Assembly (NCBI GenBank): GCA_036365145.1
Contig: JAEOAD010000030.1
Location: forward strand, 9,820,001-9,884,000
Source of the DNA: Orientallactaga sibirica
Lineage: Eukaryota > Chordata > Mammalia > Rodentia > Dipodidae
Reading direction: 5' to 3'
DNA: 64,000 nt
Shown here: in pieces, positions 31,936-43,620 of the stretch
Layout: the number at the start of each line of letters is the position of its first letter
How positions within the stretch are numbered: position 1 is the first letter of the stretch
Translations under genes and position numbers: made by a program
Notes under the pieces: generated by a model
The model's input: only the letters and a program-made list of their open reading frames with translations
Databases searched by the model: none
What the model was told of the DNA's origin: nothing

Positions 31936-32060
31936 AGCTGGATGTGGCTCAATGGTAAATGGATTGCCTAGTATACATGAGTTCCTGTGTGTGATCCCCT
32001 GCAGTGCCACCCCATCTCACACACTCACACTCACACACAAACACACACACACACACGGAT
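31936..32060 (+). mobile_element. ID-like SINE
   Basis: AGCTGGATGTGGCTCAATGG (A-box side), GATTGCCTAGTATACATGAG and GTGTGTGATCCCCTGC (B-box side) match the ID/BC1-type tRNA-Ala-derived head. The tail is CA-rich (32008-32056). It directly follows the B1 target duplication. Confidence 0.75.
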
Positions 32061-32124
32061 CTCAAATTACAGAAGCAAGGAACCAAATTACTATATATAT
32101 ATATAAAACTTAAAAATTTTTGTA

Positions 32125-32277
32125 GCCAGCCGTGGTGGTGCACGCCTTTAATCCCAGCACTAGGGAGGCAGAGGTAGGAGGATTGCCGAGAGTTCGAGGC
32201 CACCCTGAGACTACATAGTTAATTCCAGGTCAGCCTGGACCAGAGTGAGACCCTACCTTGCAAAAAAACCAAAAAAA
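32125..32277 (+). mobile_element. B1 SINE
   Basis: Full-length forward B1, flanked by AAAAATTTTTGTA (32112-32124) and a T-expanded version of the same sequence (32278-32292). Confidence 0.94.
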
Positions 32278-32304
32278 AAAAATTTTTTTGTACAAAACAT
32301 GCAT

Positions 32305-32493
32305 TTTAAAATTTTGTTTATTTGAGACAGGGAGAGAAAGAGAGAGAATGGGTACACCAGGGCCTCTAGCCACTGAAAACAAACTCCAGACACATGTGCA
32401 ACCATGTGCATCTGGCTTACGTAGGACCTGGAGAATTGAAACTGGGTCCTTAGGCTTTGTAGGCATGCACCTTGACGACTAAGCCATCTCTCC
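32305..32493 (-). mobile_element. DIP-like SINE in the L1 3' end
   Basis: Reverse copy (tail AAAATTTTGTTTATTTG, head CTAAGCCATCTCTCCA) inserted within the last bases of the L1 3' UTR. The L1 resumes at once with TGATATTTTCCTCCC. Confidence 0.93.
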
Positions 32494-33747
32494 ATGATAT
32501 TTTCCTCCCTTCCCCCATTCCCCTTCAGAACTCCATTCTCTGTCATATCCCTTCCCTCTCTCCATTAGTCTCTCTTTTAATTTGATGTCATCATCTTTTT
32601 CTCCTATTATGAGGGTCTTGCGAAGGTATTGCTAGGCTCTGCAAGGTCATGGATATTGAGGCCAATTTCTGTCTGGACAGTTGCATTATAAGGAGTCGTA
32701 CCATTCCTTTGGCTCTTACATTCTTTCTGCCCCCTCTTCCGCAATGGTCCCCGAGCCTTGGAGGGTGTGACAGAGATGTTTCAATGCTGGACACTCCTCC
32801 ATCCCTTCTTCTCAGCACTATGTTGCCTTTTGGGTCATCCCAGTGGTCATGGCCATCTGAAAAGAGAAGCTTCTCTAACCAGAAGTGAGAGTAGCACTAA
32901 TATGTGAATATGAACATTAAGTGTAGTGCTTTCAGGGCAGCTTGGTGGGAATAATATATACATTTAGCCAGACAAGAGCAGGCACATGACCTCCCCTGCC
33001 ATAGATTTTGATTAGTTTTTTCAGTACCAGGCATGAATTCCCTCCCATAGAGAGGGCCTTCAGTCCAATTAGGGAGCAGTTGGTTTCCCCAAGAGCAGAC
33101 ATGCCACTATTGCACCCGTTCAGGCCTGTCTGGCCAAACTTGAATTTTCCAGTGTCCATTGTTTTCACTGCTGATGACTTCTGTCTCCCATAGGGCTGCA
33201 TGCAGTGCAGCTTTTTCCAGCTTTCAGTTGGCTAGTCTACAGGGAGAAGGTTTTAAGCTCAGCACCAGCTTGCTTTCTCAGTGACCTTGCCTCTCAGGCA
33301 AGAGATGTCTTCAGCAATAGGGTCTTACCATCTGTTTCTCATGGGAAACCAAGGGCCTTGGCAATAGCCTTTAATGTTTGGAGGCTACAGGGACCTCCTT
33401 GGCCAACAACTCACTGGAAGGTATCCCATCCCAGGCACTGAAAATTTTCTAGTACCAATCTATAGCTTCTGGATGTGCCATTATTCAAAAAAGTAGGTTT
33501 ACATAAGTATTATTCAGACTATCTTGAATTTTGATTGACCCTCCTCCCTGCCCTTCTTTTATGCATTCTCTTCCCATGGCCTCACTTAGGCCTTTCTCCT
33601 CCCTGTAATCTGTTCTTCTACTTACATATGTACAATACCATCCACTTAAGTCCTTCCCTCTCCTCCCCCTTATAGCCTTTTACCAGCTTACTGGCTTCTG
33701 GTACCAATTTTTGGTTCCAGTTCACACACAAGTCTATACATTTGTAG
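32494..33747 (-). mobile_element. L1 3' UTR
   Basis: About 1.25 kb between the ORF2 stop and the terminal SINE. It contains pyrimidine-rich blocks on this strand (purine-rich in the L1 sense), for example 33600-33670. The same 3' UTR recurs at 1-645, 985-1830, 54293-55412, 55622-56450, 56969-57223 and 57239-57350, so it is the hallmark of the main L1 lineage of this genome. Plus-strand frames inside it (33008-33441) are antisense chance. Confidence 0.85.
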
Positions 33748-36700
33748 CTAGGATCTACATATGAGAGAGAACATGTAACGTTTGGCTTTCTGAGCCTGGG
33801 TTACCTCACTTAGTATAATCCTTTCCAGATCCATCCATTTCCCTGCAAATTTCATCATTTCATTTTTCATTACTGCTGAATAGAACTCCATTGTGTAAAT
33901 ATACCACATCTTTATTATCCATTCACCGGTGGAGGGACATCTAGGCTGGTTCCATTTCCTAGCTATTGTGAATAGAGCAGCAATAAACATGGTTGTACAA
34001 CTATCTCTAAGGTAGTGAGAAGAGTCCTTTGGATATATGCCTAGGTGTGCTATAGCTGGATCATATGGTAAATCTATTTTTAGCTGTCTCAAGAACCTCC
34101 ACACTGATTTCCACAATGGCAGGACCAGATTACATTCCCAACAACAGTGTAGAAGTGTTCCTCTTTTTCCACATCCCCGTCAACACTTATTGTCATTTGT
34201 TTTCTTGATGGTAGCCATTCTGACAGGAGTGAGATGGAATCTCAAAGTAGTTTTAATTTGCATTTCCCTGATGGCTAAGGATGTAGAACACTTTTTTAGA
34301 TGTTTATATGCCATCTGTATTTCTTCTTCTGAGAACTCTCTATTTAGTTCCATAGCCCATTTTTTAACTGGGTGGTTTGATTTCTTATTGTTCTGTTTTT
34401 GGAGTTCTTTGTATATTCTGGATATTAACCCTCTGTCAGATGTATAGCTGGCAAAGATTTTCTCCCATTCTATAGGTTGTCTCTTTGCCCTATTCACAGT
34501 GTCCTTTGCTGTACAAAAGCTTTGTAATTTCATGCGGTCCCAGTGGTTGATTAGTGGTTTTATTCCCTGAGCAATTGGGGTTATATTCAGAAAGTCCTTG
34601 CCTATGCCAGTATGTTGAAGGGTTTCCCCTACCTTTTCCTCTAGCAGTTTCAGAGTTTCAGGTCTGATATTAAGGTCCCTGATCTGTTTGGACTTGACTC
34701 TTGTTCATGGAGAGAGATAAGGATCTATTTTTATCCTTTTGCATACAGATGTCCCGTTTTCCCAGCACCACTTGTTGAAGAAGCTATCTTTTCTGCAATG
34801 ACTATTTTTGGCATTTTGTCAAAAATCAGGTGGATGTAGCTGCCTGGATTAATATTTGGGTCTTCTATTCTGTTCCATTGATCTACATGTCTGTCCTTGT
34901 GCCAGTACCATGCTGTTTTTGTTACTATGGCTTTGTAATATAACTTAAAATCGGGTATGGTGATACCAACAGCCTGATTTTTGTTGCGCAAAATTGTTTT
35001 GGGTATTCGAGGTTTTTTGTGCTTCCAGATGAATTTTAGCATTGTTTTTTCTATTTCTGTGAAGAATACTATTGGGATTTTAATGGAGATTGCATTAATG
35101 TGTAGATTGCTTTTGGTAAGATTGACATTTTCACAATATTGATTCTTCCAATCCAAGAACATAGGATGGCTTTCCATTTCCTTGTGTCTTCTGCAATTTC
35201 TGGCTTGAGTGTTTTAAAGTTCTCATTGTAGAGATCCTTCACTTCCTTGGTTAAGTTTATTCCAAGGTATTTTATTTTTTTTTTTTTTGAGGCAATTATG
35301 ATTGGGAGAGATTCCCTGATTTCACCCTCTGAAAGTATATTGTTAGTGTATAGAAAAGCTACTGATTTCTGTGTGTTTATTTTGTTTACTGCTACATTGC
35401 TAAAAGTATGTATCAGCTCTTACAATTTGCTGGTAGAGTCTTTAAGGTCTGTTATATATCTAATCATATCATATGCAAATAATGATAATTTGATCTCTTC
35501 CCTTCCAATTTGTATCCCTTTTATGAGTGTCTCTTGCCTTATTGCTATAGCTAAGACTTCCAGTACTATATTAAATAAAAGTGAGGAAAGTGGACACCCT
35601 TGTCTTGTTCCTGAATTTAGTGGAATAGCTTCAAGTTTTTCCCCATTTAGTATTATGCTGGCTGTAGGTGTCATAAATAGCTTTTATTATGTTGAGATAT
35701 GTTCCTTCTATTCCCAGTTTCTGTAATACTTTTACCATGAAGGGATGTTGGATTTTGTCGAATGCCTTTTCTCTATCTATTGAGATGACCATGTGATTTT
35801 TTTCCCTTCAGACCATTTATATGGTGCATTACATTTATGGATTTTGCGTATGTTGAACCATCCCTGCATCTCTGGGATAAAGCCTACTTGGTCGGGGTGA
35901 ATAATCTTTCTGATATATTCTTGTATTCTGTTTGCCATTATTTTGTTGAGATTTCTTGTATCTATGTTCATGAGGGAGATTGGTTTATAATTTTCTTTTT
36001 TTGTTCTGTCTTTGTCTGGTTTTGGGATCAGGGTGATGCTGGCTTCATAGAAGGAGTTCGGTAGAATTCCTTCCTTTTCTATTGTATGGAAAAGTTTGAG
36101 AAGTATTGGTGTTAGTTCTTCCATGAATGTCTGATAAAATTCAACATTGAATCCATTTGGGCCTGGACTTTTTTTAGTTGGGAGGCTTTTTATAACTGCT
36201 TGGATCTCTGTGCTTGTTATAGGTCTATTTAAATGGTTTATCTCATCTTGATTTAAATATTGTAGGTCATATGAATCAAGGAAATCATGCATTTCTTTCA
36301 GGTTTTCAAACTTAGAGGCATATATATATATTTAAAGTATATCCATATGATTGAATTTCTTTGGTATCTGTTGTGATGTTGCCTTTTTCATCTCTAATTT
36401 TATTAATTTTTATCTCTTGTCTGTTTCTTTTGGTCAGATTTGCTAAGGGTTTATCAATCTTGTTTATCCTTTCAAAGAACCAACTCTTTTGTTTCATTGA
36501 TTCTTTGCATTTTTTTTTGTTTTGTTTTCTATTCCATTAATTTCTGGCCTAATCTTTATTATTTCTTCCCATTTACTGATTTTTGGTTTGCCTTTTTCTT
36601 CTCTTTCCAAGGCCTTAAGGTGAAGCATTGAGTTGTTTACTTTTGAACTCTCTAATTTCTTAACATAGGCACTTAGCGCTATAAATTTCCCTCTTAGGTT

Positions 36701-37555
36701 TGCCTTCAGTGTGTCTCAAAGGTTTTGGTATGTTGTATTCTCATCATCATTTGATTTTATGAATTTGTTGATTTCCTTTTTACTTTCTTCAATGACCCAT
36801 ATATCGGTCAATAGTGTATTGTTTAGTCTCCATGAATTTCTGTATGCTCTGTAGTTTTTCTTGTTGCTGATTTGCAGTTTAATCCCATTGTGGTCACATA
36901 CATTTAAGGGATTATTTCAGTTTTACTGTATTTGTTAAGATTTGATTTGTGTCCTATTATATGGTCTATTTTAGAGAATGTCCCATGTGCTGCTGAGAAA
37001 AATGTATATTCTGCAGCATTTGGATGGAATGTTCTGTGTGTATCTGTTAGGTCCATTTGTTCCATGCCATCATTTAATGCAAATGTCTCTCTGTTTACTT
37101 TTTGCTGGGATGACCTGTCAAGTGATGAGAGTGGGGTATTGAAGTCACCCACTACTGTTGTGTTTGGAGTTACGTCTGGCCTTAAGTCTAATAGTGTTTG
37201 GTTGATGAAATTGGGAGCCCCCGTGTTAGGAGCATATATGTTTAGGATTTTAATGTCCTCCTGTTGGAGTGTTTCTTTAATCAGTATAAAGTGACCTTCT
37301 TTATCTTTCCTCACAAATGTTGGTTTTGAAGTCTATCCTGTCAGAAATTAGGATAGCAACCCCTTCTTGTTTCCTAGGCCCATTTGCTTGAAATACCATT
37401 TTCCAAACTTTCACCCTAAGAAGGTTTCTATCTTTTATGTAGAGGTGAGTTTCCTGGAGGGAACAGATGGCAGGATCCTTACTTTTAATCCAGTCTGCAA
37501 GCCTGTGTCTTCTGTTTGGGGTATTGAGGACATTGATATTAAGAGTTACTATTGA
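33748..37555 (-). pseudogene. L1 ORF2 (endonuclease/reverse transcriptase), degraded
   Basis: ORF2 would encode the endonuclease and reverse transcriptase for target-primed reverse transcription. Domains in order: the endonuclease start with LNINVLN and the catalytic-region motif QETH (37301-37555), its C-terminal half with GDFNTPLSSLDRS and SKIDHIIGHK (36904-37314), the linker (36312-36497), the fingers/palm of the reverse transcriptase with SPGPNGF and LIPKPDKD (35777-36292), the palm with the RQGCPLS motif (35420-35674), and the C-terminal region ending in FSLICRS before the stop (33748-34533). It is split into at least seven frames. In the catalytic FADD box one Asp codon is TAT (Tyr) at 35471-35473, giving FAYD, which should abolish catalysis. 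Confidence 0.93.
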
Positions 37556-37716
37556 GCCGGGAGTGGTGGCGCACGCCTTTAATCCCAGCACTCGGGAGGC
37601 AAAGGTAGGAGGATTGCCGTGAGTTCAAGGCCACCCTGAGACTACATAGTGAATTCCAGGTCAGCCTGGGCCAGAGTAAGACCCTACCTCGAAAAAAAAA
37701 AAAAAAAAAAAAAAAA
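37556..37716 (+). mobile_element. B1 SINE inserted at the L1 ORF2 start
   Basis: Full-length forward B1 with a 27-nt A-tail. Exact 15-bp target duplication AAGAGTTACTATTGA at 37541-37555 and 37717-37731. It lies opposite in orientation to the L1 and separates ORF2 from ORF1. Confidence 0.97.
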
Positions 37717-37801
37717 AAGAGTTACTATTGAAAGATACGTGCTTATTCCCACCAGTCTTCTTGTTTTGTAGTGCTTCCTGTTTTCCCTCTACTCACTTGT
37801 T

Positions 37802-38888
37802 TTAACTGTTATTTGAGTATGGTTTATTTTTTCCTATTTCCTGCTGTGTGTGTTTTGCTTTCTCTTCAGCGTGAATGATTCCTTCAAGTATTTTCTGTAG
37901 AGCTGGTTTAGTTGCCATAAATTCCTTTAGCCTTTCCTTGTTGTGGAATGTCCTTATTTCTCCATCAATTTGGATAGATAGCTTTGCAGGATAAAGTAAT
38001 CTTGGTTGACAGTTTTTATCTTTCAGAACTTGGAATACATCATTCCAAGCCCTTCTGGCTTTTAAAGTTTGTGTTGAGTAATCTGCTGTTATCCTGATGG
38101 GTTTCCCTTTGAAGGTCACTTGCTTTTTCTTTGTAACTGCTTTCAATATATTGTCTTTGGTTTGTGTGTTTAGTAGTTTAATTATAACATGGCGAGGAGA
38201 GGATCTTTCTAGGTTTTGTCTGTTTGGTGTTCTAAAAGCTTCTTGTATCTAGATTAGCATTTCTTTCCCAATTTGGGGAAAATTTTCTTCTATGATTTTG
38301 TGGAAAATACCTACTAAGCCTCTGGATTGAAATTCTTCTCCTTCTGCTATACCCTGAATTCTTATGTTTGATTTTTTTCATAGTGTCCTGGCTATCTTGG
38401 AATTCCCATTCATATCCTTCTATTAGCTTGTCTTTCTCTTTGTTGAACTGTATTATGTTGGCCACCTGGTCGTCTAGTTTAGATATTCTGTTCTCTCCAT
38501 CCATTCTACTGGTGAGACTTTCCATAGAGTTTTTTATTTCACTGACTGTGTCCTTCAGGGATAGGATTTCAGCCTGGTTTTTCTTGAATATTTGTATTTC
38601 CTTACTCATGTCCTGTAATGACCTTTTTATCTAATTAAGCTAGTTTCCTGTGTTCTCTTTCAGGAGTTTGTTTTCTTCTTTAATTCCTTTGTTTTCTTTT
38701 CTGATTTCTTTCATTTCTTTTTTCATTTCTTTGAGTATAGATAACATCATTCTTTTGAAATCTTTGTCAGGAATTTCATCTAAAACAGTTACATTGGTGA
38801 ACATTTCTGATTGATTTGTGATTTTTGGTGGGACTGCATTGTCTTGATTCTTTGTGTTTCCTATATTATAATGTAGTGACTTTTGCAT
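37802..38888 (-). pseudogene. L1 ORF1 (RNA-binding coiled-coil protein), degraded
   Basis: ORF1p is the trimeric RNA chaperone of the L1 ribonucleoprotein. The N-terminal part (38640-38888) has a Lys/Glu-rich coiled-coil stretch (KEMKKEMKEIRKENKG). The middle (38232-38609) continues the coil and enters the RRM-like domain, and the C-terminal domain (37802-38146) has the ADYSTQTLKARRAW block typical of the family's end region. A stop near 38634-38640 and a frameshift around 38150-38230 break it, so no full protein is possible. Confidence 0.9.
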
Positions 38889-39469
38889 CCTGGATTGATT
38901 TGATGCTTAGGTTTTCTATTTATCTTCAGTGTTCTTAGATGTGGTTATCCAGCTTTATATACTTTCAGGATATGAGTTTAAGCTGCCAGGTAGCACTTGT
39001 ACCCAAATGCAACCTCAGAAGTAAACCTAGGTGTTGAGTTTGTTTGCTAAGCAAGTATTCTAGTGGACTAGGTGGGACAATATACTGGAAAATCCTAAAC
39101 TTCAAATGAGCAAAATACACATTCAATAAAAACCAGGACAGAGTACATAAGTGTGGGGATTAAAACAAACAGTCTTATAAGGCCAAAATTCCTAAGGGTG
39201 TGTGTTGCTCTTTACCCTTAATCCTGTCAGCTAAGGAGGTAGAGAATTCTGTTCTGAATTGGGTTCCAGGTCAGCCTGGGTCTGGATCTGACCCTGCTCC
39301 CAATAATGACAAAAGCAAGGCCCTATAAATCTGTAAGTATTAAAGGCAGCAATATTCAACACCCCATGTACAGCTTGTTTGAAAATGGCAAAGCCAACCA
39401 CAAATGTGTAACCCATAACCTTCCCTGACATGGAAAGGGAGATTAGCACTTCCAGTGCAGGCCCATGTA

Positions 39470-39513
<44 letters not shown>

Positions 39514-40090
39514 CAGTTAGCCAGCCTCGTTACCTTATGTTGTGGCTTCCAATCTCACCAATGCTGAGTTCCCACCTCGTTCCCTCCATTTTGTACTGTG
39601 GAGCTTGAGCTTGGCTCAGCTGTGCTAGATGCTACAGGGAGCTGAATGCTGGCGGTTCGAGGTTCTGATGGTTGGAGTATGGGAGAGTTCAGGAAGCCTG
39701 TAGTTGCTCACACTGTTCCCCTGTATCTCTTTTAGCAGCTCAGCAGACTTTTCTTTAGATTTCTGGGCTCTGCAAGGAGGCTGATGAGGTTGGAAAGTCC
39801 CCTTGTTTGGTCTCTGTTGCTGCTGCTAGGCACACCTGGCCAGTGGTGCCTGGTGTACAGATCGCGCGGATTGTGGCTGCTGTGGACTGGGGCTACCTCA
39901 GATCAGGGCCGCAAGCTCCTCAGTGGGATTCTGGCAGTCTCTTGCTTCTCCACTTTGGGGAAAACCTATTCTGCACTTTTCAGAAGAAGAGTATTTTGCT
40001 GTAGTTTTGCTTAAATCCCTCCCTGATCTGGTTTGGTGTGGCTCCTTTGCCACCAATCTTACCCCTTCCTGAAGGGTACTTAAGCCATAG
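38889..40090 (-). mobile_element. L1 5' UTR (promoter region)
   Basis: Sequence upstream of ORF1 in the L1 sense. The distal part (39500-40010) is distinctly GC- and CpG-richer than the surroundings, as expected for an internal L1 promoter, and a run of 40 T (39472-39511) interrupts it. The limit near 40090 is a guess based on the drop in GC. The plus-strand frames at 39784-40014 are antisense to it. Confidence 0.6.
39472..39511. repeat. 40-T homopolymer
   Basis: An uninterrupted T run inside the L1 5' UTR. It could be the A-tail remnant of a lost insertion or a tract of the L1 itself. Confidence 0.95.
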
Positions 40091-40377
40091 ACAACCTTTA
40101 AATTAATCATAATATTGATTCTTTGAACATGAAAAATTAAAAGTATTTTTCATGAATTCTTTTTTATCTTTGTAATTTCTGTACTTTTAAATTTTAATCC
40201 TGGTATATTTCAGGTTTTAGAAATTTTGTTAATTGCATTTTTTATTAAATACCTTTATCAGGTTAGCTATCTTATAAATTCAGAAGTTCAGCCAAATCAT
40301 GCTTTCTCAGAATGGTTTCTCTCACTCAACCCTGAGCTCCTGCGCTGCCATTTTTAGTCAGTAAGCTCCATCGATTC
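40091..40377. other. Unique sequence
   Basis: AT-rich with no feature recognised. Confidence 0.35.
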
Positions 40378-40521
40378 TCTAGTTTACACACCCACATGAA
40401 CTGGGATTATAGACGTGTGTGGGGTTGATAATAAAATCATACTCTGGTTGTCTCAGGCCCTCTCAAGCCTTCATGGTTGCACAGCAAGCGTTCTTACCTG
40501 CTGAACCATCTCCCTAGCCCA
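40378..40521 (-). mobile_element. B4/B2-like SINE fragment
   Basis: GAACTGGGATTATAGACGTG (B1-like core), then a head ending CTGCTGAACCATCTCCCTAGCCC in reverse. 5' and central parts are abbreviated. Confidence 0.6.
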
Positions 40522-40771
40522 CACATATTTTAGAAACCATAACATATCCCATTTCAATTACCTATGATTCATAGTACTTCTTTAAAAGAGTAAAGAGTCT
40601 ATTAGTGATGTTTGTTTTGTTCTAAACAAAAATCTCTAATTGGAGCTTTGAAATTCTAGGTTCTGACCAGCTATGATCATTTTTAAAGGTATATAAAAAT
40701 CTCATCAGCATATGTTGGACTCCTTTTCACCAAAGTAGGTAAGGGAGTTTTCCATTAAATAATATTTCTGG

Positions 40772-40810
40772 GTTGCGGAGATGGCTCAGTGGGCAACATG
40801 CTTGCTTATA
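40772..40810 (+). mobile_element. Truncated tRNA-type SINE head
   Basis: GGGTTGCGGAGATGGCTCAG and TGGGCAACATGCTTGCTT are only the first 40 nt of a B2/DIP-type head. Confidence 0.55.
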
Positions 40811-41227
40811 AATAATATTTTCCTTGTAAAAATGTGACAGCTTTTAGAATAGTTGAAGTGTTTTGGGTAAGCCAATAGGAATTTAAAAACCTATAGAGTA
40901 GGAGTAAAGTAGGGGCAAAAGAAGTTTCTCCATATTCATAGTCTTGTTAATGACTTCCAGAATTTGTGATCTTGGGCTTCTTGTTCATTGTCAAGGTAAT
41001 GGGAACAAATGTTGGATTAAACAAAATTAAGCAATTTTCTTTAATTCTAATGTGAATGGTAACTGCCCATATATGCATACAGAGTGTTTTCCAGACTGAT
41101 TTTACCACAAAACTTTTTTTCTGCCATGTTGTAGCTCAGTGACAACACCAGGATCCCATTCATGATAGAATGATTTGCGCTTTCCTTTCTGGACCACATA
41201 CCACTTATGAGATATATATTATTTTTT
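40811..41227. other. Unique sequence
   Basis: No recognised feature. Confidence 0.4.
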
Positions 41228-41558
41228 TAAATTTATTATTTTATTTTTTTGCACATACATGTATGTATGGAGGCCAAAGGACAGCCTTGGGTATTCCACT
41301 ACAGGTGCTGTCCACCTTTTATAAGACAGAGCATCTCCCTGGCTAGATTGGCTGGCCAATGAACCCCAGGGATACATTTGCCTGATTGCCCCCCACCCTC
41401 AGCATTGGGATTAAAAGCTTGTGCCACCATGCCCAGTTTAGTTTTTATAATGTGAGTTCTGGGGATTGAACTCAGGTCCCACTGGGCATCCTCCTTCATT
41501 GCTCATCCATGTGTTTCCTCAGGCAAGCACTTTCCTGGCTGGGCCATCTACCTAACCC
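41228..41558 (-). mobile_element. B4-like composite SINE
   Basis: Reverse order: GTATGGAGGCCAAAGGACAGC, a B1-related middle with GCATTGGGATTAAAAGCTTG and CCACCATGCCCAG, then GGGATTGAACTCAGG (inverted B box) and a head ending GGCCATCTACCTAACCC. Confidence 0.7.
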
Positions 41559-41705
41559 AGAGATATGTTCCAAGTTATACAGCTAGTACATAAGGGAGCC
41601 AGAAGAGAAATCCTCAGCAAATTGAACAATGAACTGCTAGGTTTCTATAACTAGGATGCCAGTTAGATCCCTTATCTTCATAACAGGGATTAGAAGGTAG
41701 TTTCA

Positions 41706-42035
41706 TAGTTGGGTATGAAGTGGCTCAGTGGGTAAAGCCCTTGCCATACAACTCTGAGTACCTGAGTACAAATCCGAAGACCCCACATAAACAGCCAGAA
41801 TCTTTAGTATGCTTCTGTAATCCCAATGAACCCATTGTGAGAAGGGAGGCAGAGATAGGAGAATTTCCCAGAGCCTTGCAAATGGAGTGGTGAATGAGTG
41901 ACTCTACTCAGATGGGGTGGAACCGAAGGAACAACCCAAAAGTTGTCCTCTGGCCTCTGCCTGAATGCACACTGTAGCACATATGCACGCGCGCGCGCGC
42001 ACACACACACACACACACAGAAAGAAAGAAAAGAA
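41706..42035 (+). mobile_element. B4-like composite SINE with (CG)n(AC)n
   Basis: Forward copy: GAAGTGGCTCAGTGGGTAAAG head, a B1-like middle (GTAATCCCAATGAACCC, GGGAGGCAGAGATAGGAG), then TTGTCCTCTGGCCTCTGCC, a (CG)7 run (41987-42000) and (AC)n (42001-42019). The family is a dimer of an ID/B2-type head and a B1-like part. Confidence 0.75.
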
Positions 42036-42604
42036 AAATGTAAAAAAAGTAGTTTCACACTGACCAGTACTCCCCACAGTCCCATTCTAGCAACATGCTT
42101 TGTTCTTGATGAAAATTGTTGTGTCATTATTTTTTTTTTAAACAACAAGAGTACCCACCCAGCATTCTGGAGTCCTTGTCATGGTACAGGTCCCATGGAA
42201 GGAGTCAGTAAAGGTCTGATTAATGAATTGCCTTCTGCCCTACCTGAATTTTCTTAGCTTTGTTTTTATATAAAATTTTACTTTTACAATGTAATTATAT
42301 ACACAGTTTAATACAAGCAACCATGTGGGAGGCAGAACTTCTCTCCTGTGAGACCTACCTGTAGAGTGATCTGTTGGGAAAATAGGTGGTCTTTTCTCTT
42401 ACCTAAATCAGTTTCACAGAAAAGCCCACCAGTTTCCACCCTGAGCTGCCAACACTCTAGAAACTGATGCGTCAGGTTTCACTTAATCCCAGTTTACTGG
42501 GTTCCCCATTCCCCTTCTCAGCTATGCTTGGCATCCCTAAGTTAGCCTGTCTAATTTAACCTTTACAGAAGCTACAATGTTTGTTGTGAGTATCTACCTG
42601 ATTT
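42036..42604. other. Unique sequence
   Basis: No recognised repeat. Confidence 0.4.
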
Positions 42605-42711
42605 TTTTTTCCCCTTTTGGTTTTTTGAGGTAGGGCCTCATTCTAGCCCAGGCTGACCTAGAATGCACTGTGGAGTTCCAGGCTGGTCTCAAACTCACAG
42701 TGATCCTGTGT
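42605..42711 (-). mobile_element. Truncated B1 SINE
   Basis: Reverse B1 from its T tail to CTCAAACTCACAGTGATCCT, where it stops, so the 5' third is missing. Confidence 0.85.
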
Positions 42712-42849
42712 TCAGTCCTATCTCATACTTCATTTGTCTGATGTTGCCATCTGTTGTCACCTTTATTATTTCTACTGGTAAAGGTTTCATTTATTTCAGA
42801 ATATAATGTTAGAAATTGATCTTGGGTGAATCATTCCTGCATCAAGATT

Positions 42850-43145
42850 TTTTATTATTTTTTAATTTATTTTTGGAGAGAGACACAGAGAGAGACAGAC
42901 AGAGAGGGAGAATGAGACAGATAGAGATGGGCGTGCCAGCAGTCTCTCAGATGCTGTGAACAAAATCCAGATGTGTGCGCCCCCTTGTGGTCAAGTGCAG
43001 CATTGCGCCCTTGCACCACTGCATCTGGCTAAACGTGGGACCTGGAGATTGGAACCATTGGAGATTGGAACCATTGGAGACTGGAACCAGCATTCTTAGG
43101 CTTAGGAGGCAGGCACCTTAACCGCTAAGCCATCTCTCCAGCCCA
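42850..43145 (-). mobile_element. Long DIP-like SINE with tripled B-box segment and CTCF-core motif
   Basis: Reverse copy of the long variant. At 42977-42990 it carries GCGCCCCCTTGTGG, the exact reverse complement of the CTCF-core-like CCACAAGGGGGCGC. At 43044-43090 the segment containing the inverted B box is present three times (two 16-bp and one 15-bp units GGAGAYTGGAACCA..). The head ends CGCTAAGCCATCTCTCCAGCCC. At about 295 bp it is the longest copy seen. Confidence 0.95.
42977..42990 (-). promoter_or_regulatory. CTCF-core-like motif in SINE
   Basis: GCGCCCCCTTGTGG on the plus strand, the exact reverse complement of the motif at 58875. The two sites point away from each other (divergent). 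Confidence 0.5.
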
Positions 43146-43620
43146 ATATATTTTTTTAAACACTTCTCTTTTAACACCCAATTCTGCAGACTTGACAACA
43201 TTCTTTCTTCTCCCTTGTTTTCCAGTTATTTCTTGCAACACAAAAGTTTCAAACAAAATGAAATGAACACCAGTATATTCTACAGCTAGATTTACTGATT
43301 GTTAATATTTTGCGATATTTGTGAGCTCTGTTTATCTAATCTGTCATCTATCTGTTTGTCACCTGTCTATCTATCATCTGTTTATGTGTCTATCATGTAC
43401 TGGATATCTAATGTCTCTCTCAAACTTCATGACACTTCACCTTTAAATGTTTTAGCTGTGCATCTCCTGAGAACCAGGACATTATCTTACAAACTGTAAT
43501 TATGAAAACCAAATTCAGAAAGTGAACATTGAGATGACACTACTATCCATTGTAGAGTCTGTATTTATTTAAAATTTCCTTCTGTCCCAAATAACATCCT
43601 ATATACTTTTAAAAATACTT
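43146..43620. other. Unique sequence
   Basis: Contains an imperfect CTAT/TCTG-rich run at 43335-43400 and nothing else recognised. Confidence 0.4.

Larger units (their letters stand above)
32494..40090 (-). mobile_element. Near-full-length L1 retrotransposon, inactive
   Basis: The whole order of an L1 is present on the minus strand: a 5' UTR (about 40090 to 38889), ORF1 (38888 to 37802), ORF2 (about 37555 to 33748) and a long 3' UTR (33747 to 32494). At about 7.6 kb including a B1 insertion it is essentially full length, though the exact 5' end and target duplication are not resolved. Both ORFs are broken into several frames. A SINE lies in the 3' terminus and a B1 at the start of ORF2. It is less diverged than the other L1 pieces in the window but clearly dead. 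Confidence 0.92.

Noticed and set aside
33008..37555. Plus-strand open frames such as 34037-34447, 35247-35726 and 36932-37294
   Set aside because: They are antisense to L1 ORF2 and its 3' UTR. Hydrophobic composition results from the A-rich L1 sense strand.
41987..42019. CpG island from the (CG)7 run
   Set aside because: It is a 14-bp alternating purine-pyrimidine tract in a SINE tail, with no surrounding GC enrichment.
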